The notes beneath the pieces were generated by a model. The model did no database searches and was not told the origin of the DNA. It was given only the letters and a program-made list of their open reading frames with translations. Shown one piece after another: positions 62,968 through 64,000 of a DNA stretch of 64,000 nucleotides. Positions within the stretch are counted from its first letter, which is position 1; every line of letters starts with the position of its first letter. The position numbers and the translations under genes were made by a program. Origin of the DNA: Dicyema japonicum (taxonomy: Eukaryota; Dicyemida; Rhombozoa; Dicyemidae); assembly GCA_011109175.1 (NCBI GenBank), contig RDEW01000038.1:7616-71615 (forward strand), read 5' to 3'.

Positions 62968-63079
62968 TAGGAAATAATCTTTATTTTAAATTCTAAATAA
63001 ACGTTTGTTCTTTTTACTATTGAAATTATGGTCATCTAGTGTTTTTTTACTACATCCCCGGATGAATCTAGTCTAACGG

Positions 63080-64000
63080 ATTGACCCTTCTAAGCTTCAT
63101 TAACCTAAAGAAATAGTCTTCCCTTGGAGATCGTTTCCGCTTTGTCCCAAAAAAACTCTTGAGTGGTTGAAGGAATGGATAACTGAATCGTAAACGAAAT
63201 CGGGAAAACGATTGCGGCACAACTTAAAGACTCAAATAAAACAATTTTTATTGAAAAATAGCATATTTGTTGCGAATCGGGAATTTATCTCGTTCCTTTT
63301 TGAACTATTTTAAAGAGGATAACCCTGGGATTTTTGTGAAGTGGACGTTTCCAACGCCTTCAATTCGGTGAGGAGGGCCATCTTCTGAAACCGTTTGAGG
63401 AGAGATCCAAGAATTATCCAGATTACGAACCTCGCATACGGTACTCCAACCCATCTCATTATTGGTGATGATCTCATTAAATCATCGACTGGGATCCAAC
63501 AAGGTGATCCTCTTGGTCCGCTTCTTTTACGTTGGCAATGGATGAGGATGCCCATTTGTTTGTGACGGCTTTCAATTGTTGGTATTTGGACCATACTACG
63601 ATTGGTGGATCTTCCGAGAAGGTTATGAATAGTCTTGAAATACTTTTTTTCTTAGCAGTTATGGACTCGAGATTAATGCGAGAAAATCTAAAATTTGTAA
63701 TCTGGGACTCTCTCTAGATGAATTCTTTAAATCATGATGCTGGATAATATCTTTTTTTCCCATGTTGTTATTACCGATGTGGAACATCTTATTGTATTGG
63801 GCTCCCCCATTTCCAAAGAGATTATCCCTCGTATTCTTAATAGAAAAAATTCGGAGATTAGCGGAACCACCGTTAATCTTCTTGAACTTGATCCACCTGA
63901 TGTTTTTTATTGAAGAATTATTTTTTCCTTCCAATGCTAATGTTTTTGACACTTTGCTCTCCTTGCTACCTCTTTCCGAAAAGTCTGGAGAAATTCAATA
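63080..64000 (+). pseudogene. RLE-type LINE RT fragment, second copy
   Basis: The plus strand encodes VDVSNAFNSVRRAIF near 63345 (RT motif A), LAYGTPTHLIIGDDLI, GIQQGDPLGPLL at about 63498-63530, and a decayed WYLDHTTIGGSSEKVMNSLE at 63575-63640, followed by LIVLGSPISKEIIPRILNRK. These align with the RT of the element at 53860-56660 in opposite orientation. Frame breaks are frequent. The element runs off the window. Confidence 0.8.

Overview
This is nuclear DNA of a small, AT-rich animal genome. Every confidently recognised gene encodes a metazoan protein (liprin-alpha, a MAGUK scaffold, CEP131, SLC46, RABGGTA, MRPL3, AARSD1, FAAP24), and each is cut by GT-AG introns of only about 21-29 nt. 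Removing these introns restores one reading frame matching the family. Introns this short in animal genes are the hallmark of dicyemid mesozoans, so a dicyemid (Dicyema or relative) is the best inference. This rests on intron size and gene content, not on a database search.

Layout. 0-8.2 kb: LINE debris, a decayed 18S rRNA copy on the minus strand (about 2.7-3.3 kb), and a tRNA-derived SINE. 8.5-9.9 kb: AARSD1 (-). 13.0-14.9 kb: short liprin-alpha (+). 15-20 kb: LINE and SINE fragments. 20.7-31.6 kb: the gene-rich core, all on the minus strand: SLC46-type transporter, CEP131, RABGGTA, MRPL3 and an Ig-like type I membrane protein. 31.8-36.0 kb: LINE copies, including a 466-bp direct duplication. 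36.2-37.6 kb: FAAP24 (+) and a secreted C-type lectin-like gene (-). 38.6-40.9 kb: LINE. 41.6-43.2 kb: an unidentified 179-aa protein and a four-finger C2H2 protein (+). 44-61 kb: a transposon graveyard with several LINE families, a 2.5-kb hAT element with intact 8-bp target duplication and a nested LINE insert, a PHD-RT-restriction-like-endonuclease LINE, a pogo/Tigger copy and SINEs. 61.8-63.0 kb: a PDZ-less MAGUK (+). 63.1-64 kb: a second copy of the restriction-like-endonuclease LINE.

The genes are unrelated housekeeping, ciliary, trafficking and scaffold genes, not a pathway or operon. Coding regions are compact and often shorter than their animal relatives, while about half of the window is broken retrotransposon sequence. 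I saw no CRISPR array, phage, bacterial gene cluster or intact tRNA gene. Family assignments come from reading the translations. Identity values and phylogenetic placement could not be computed.
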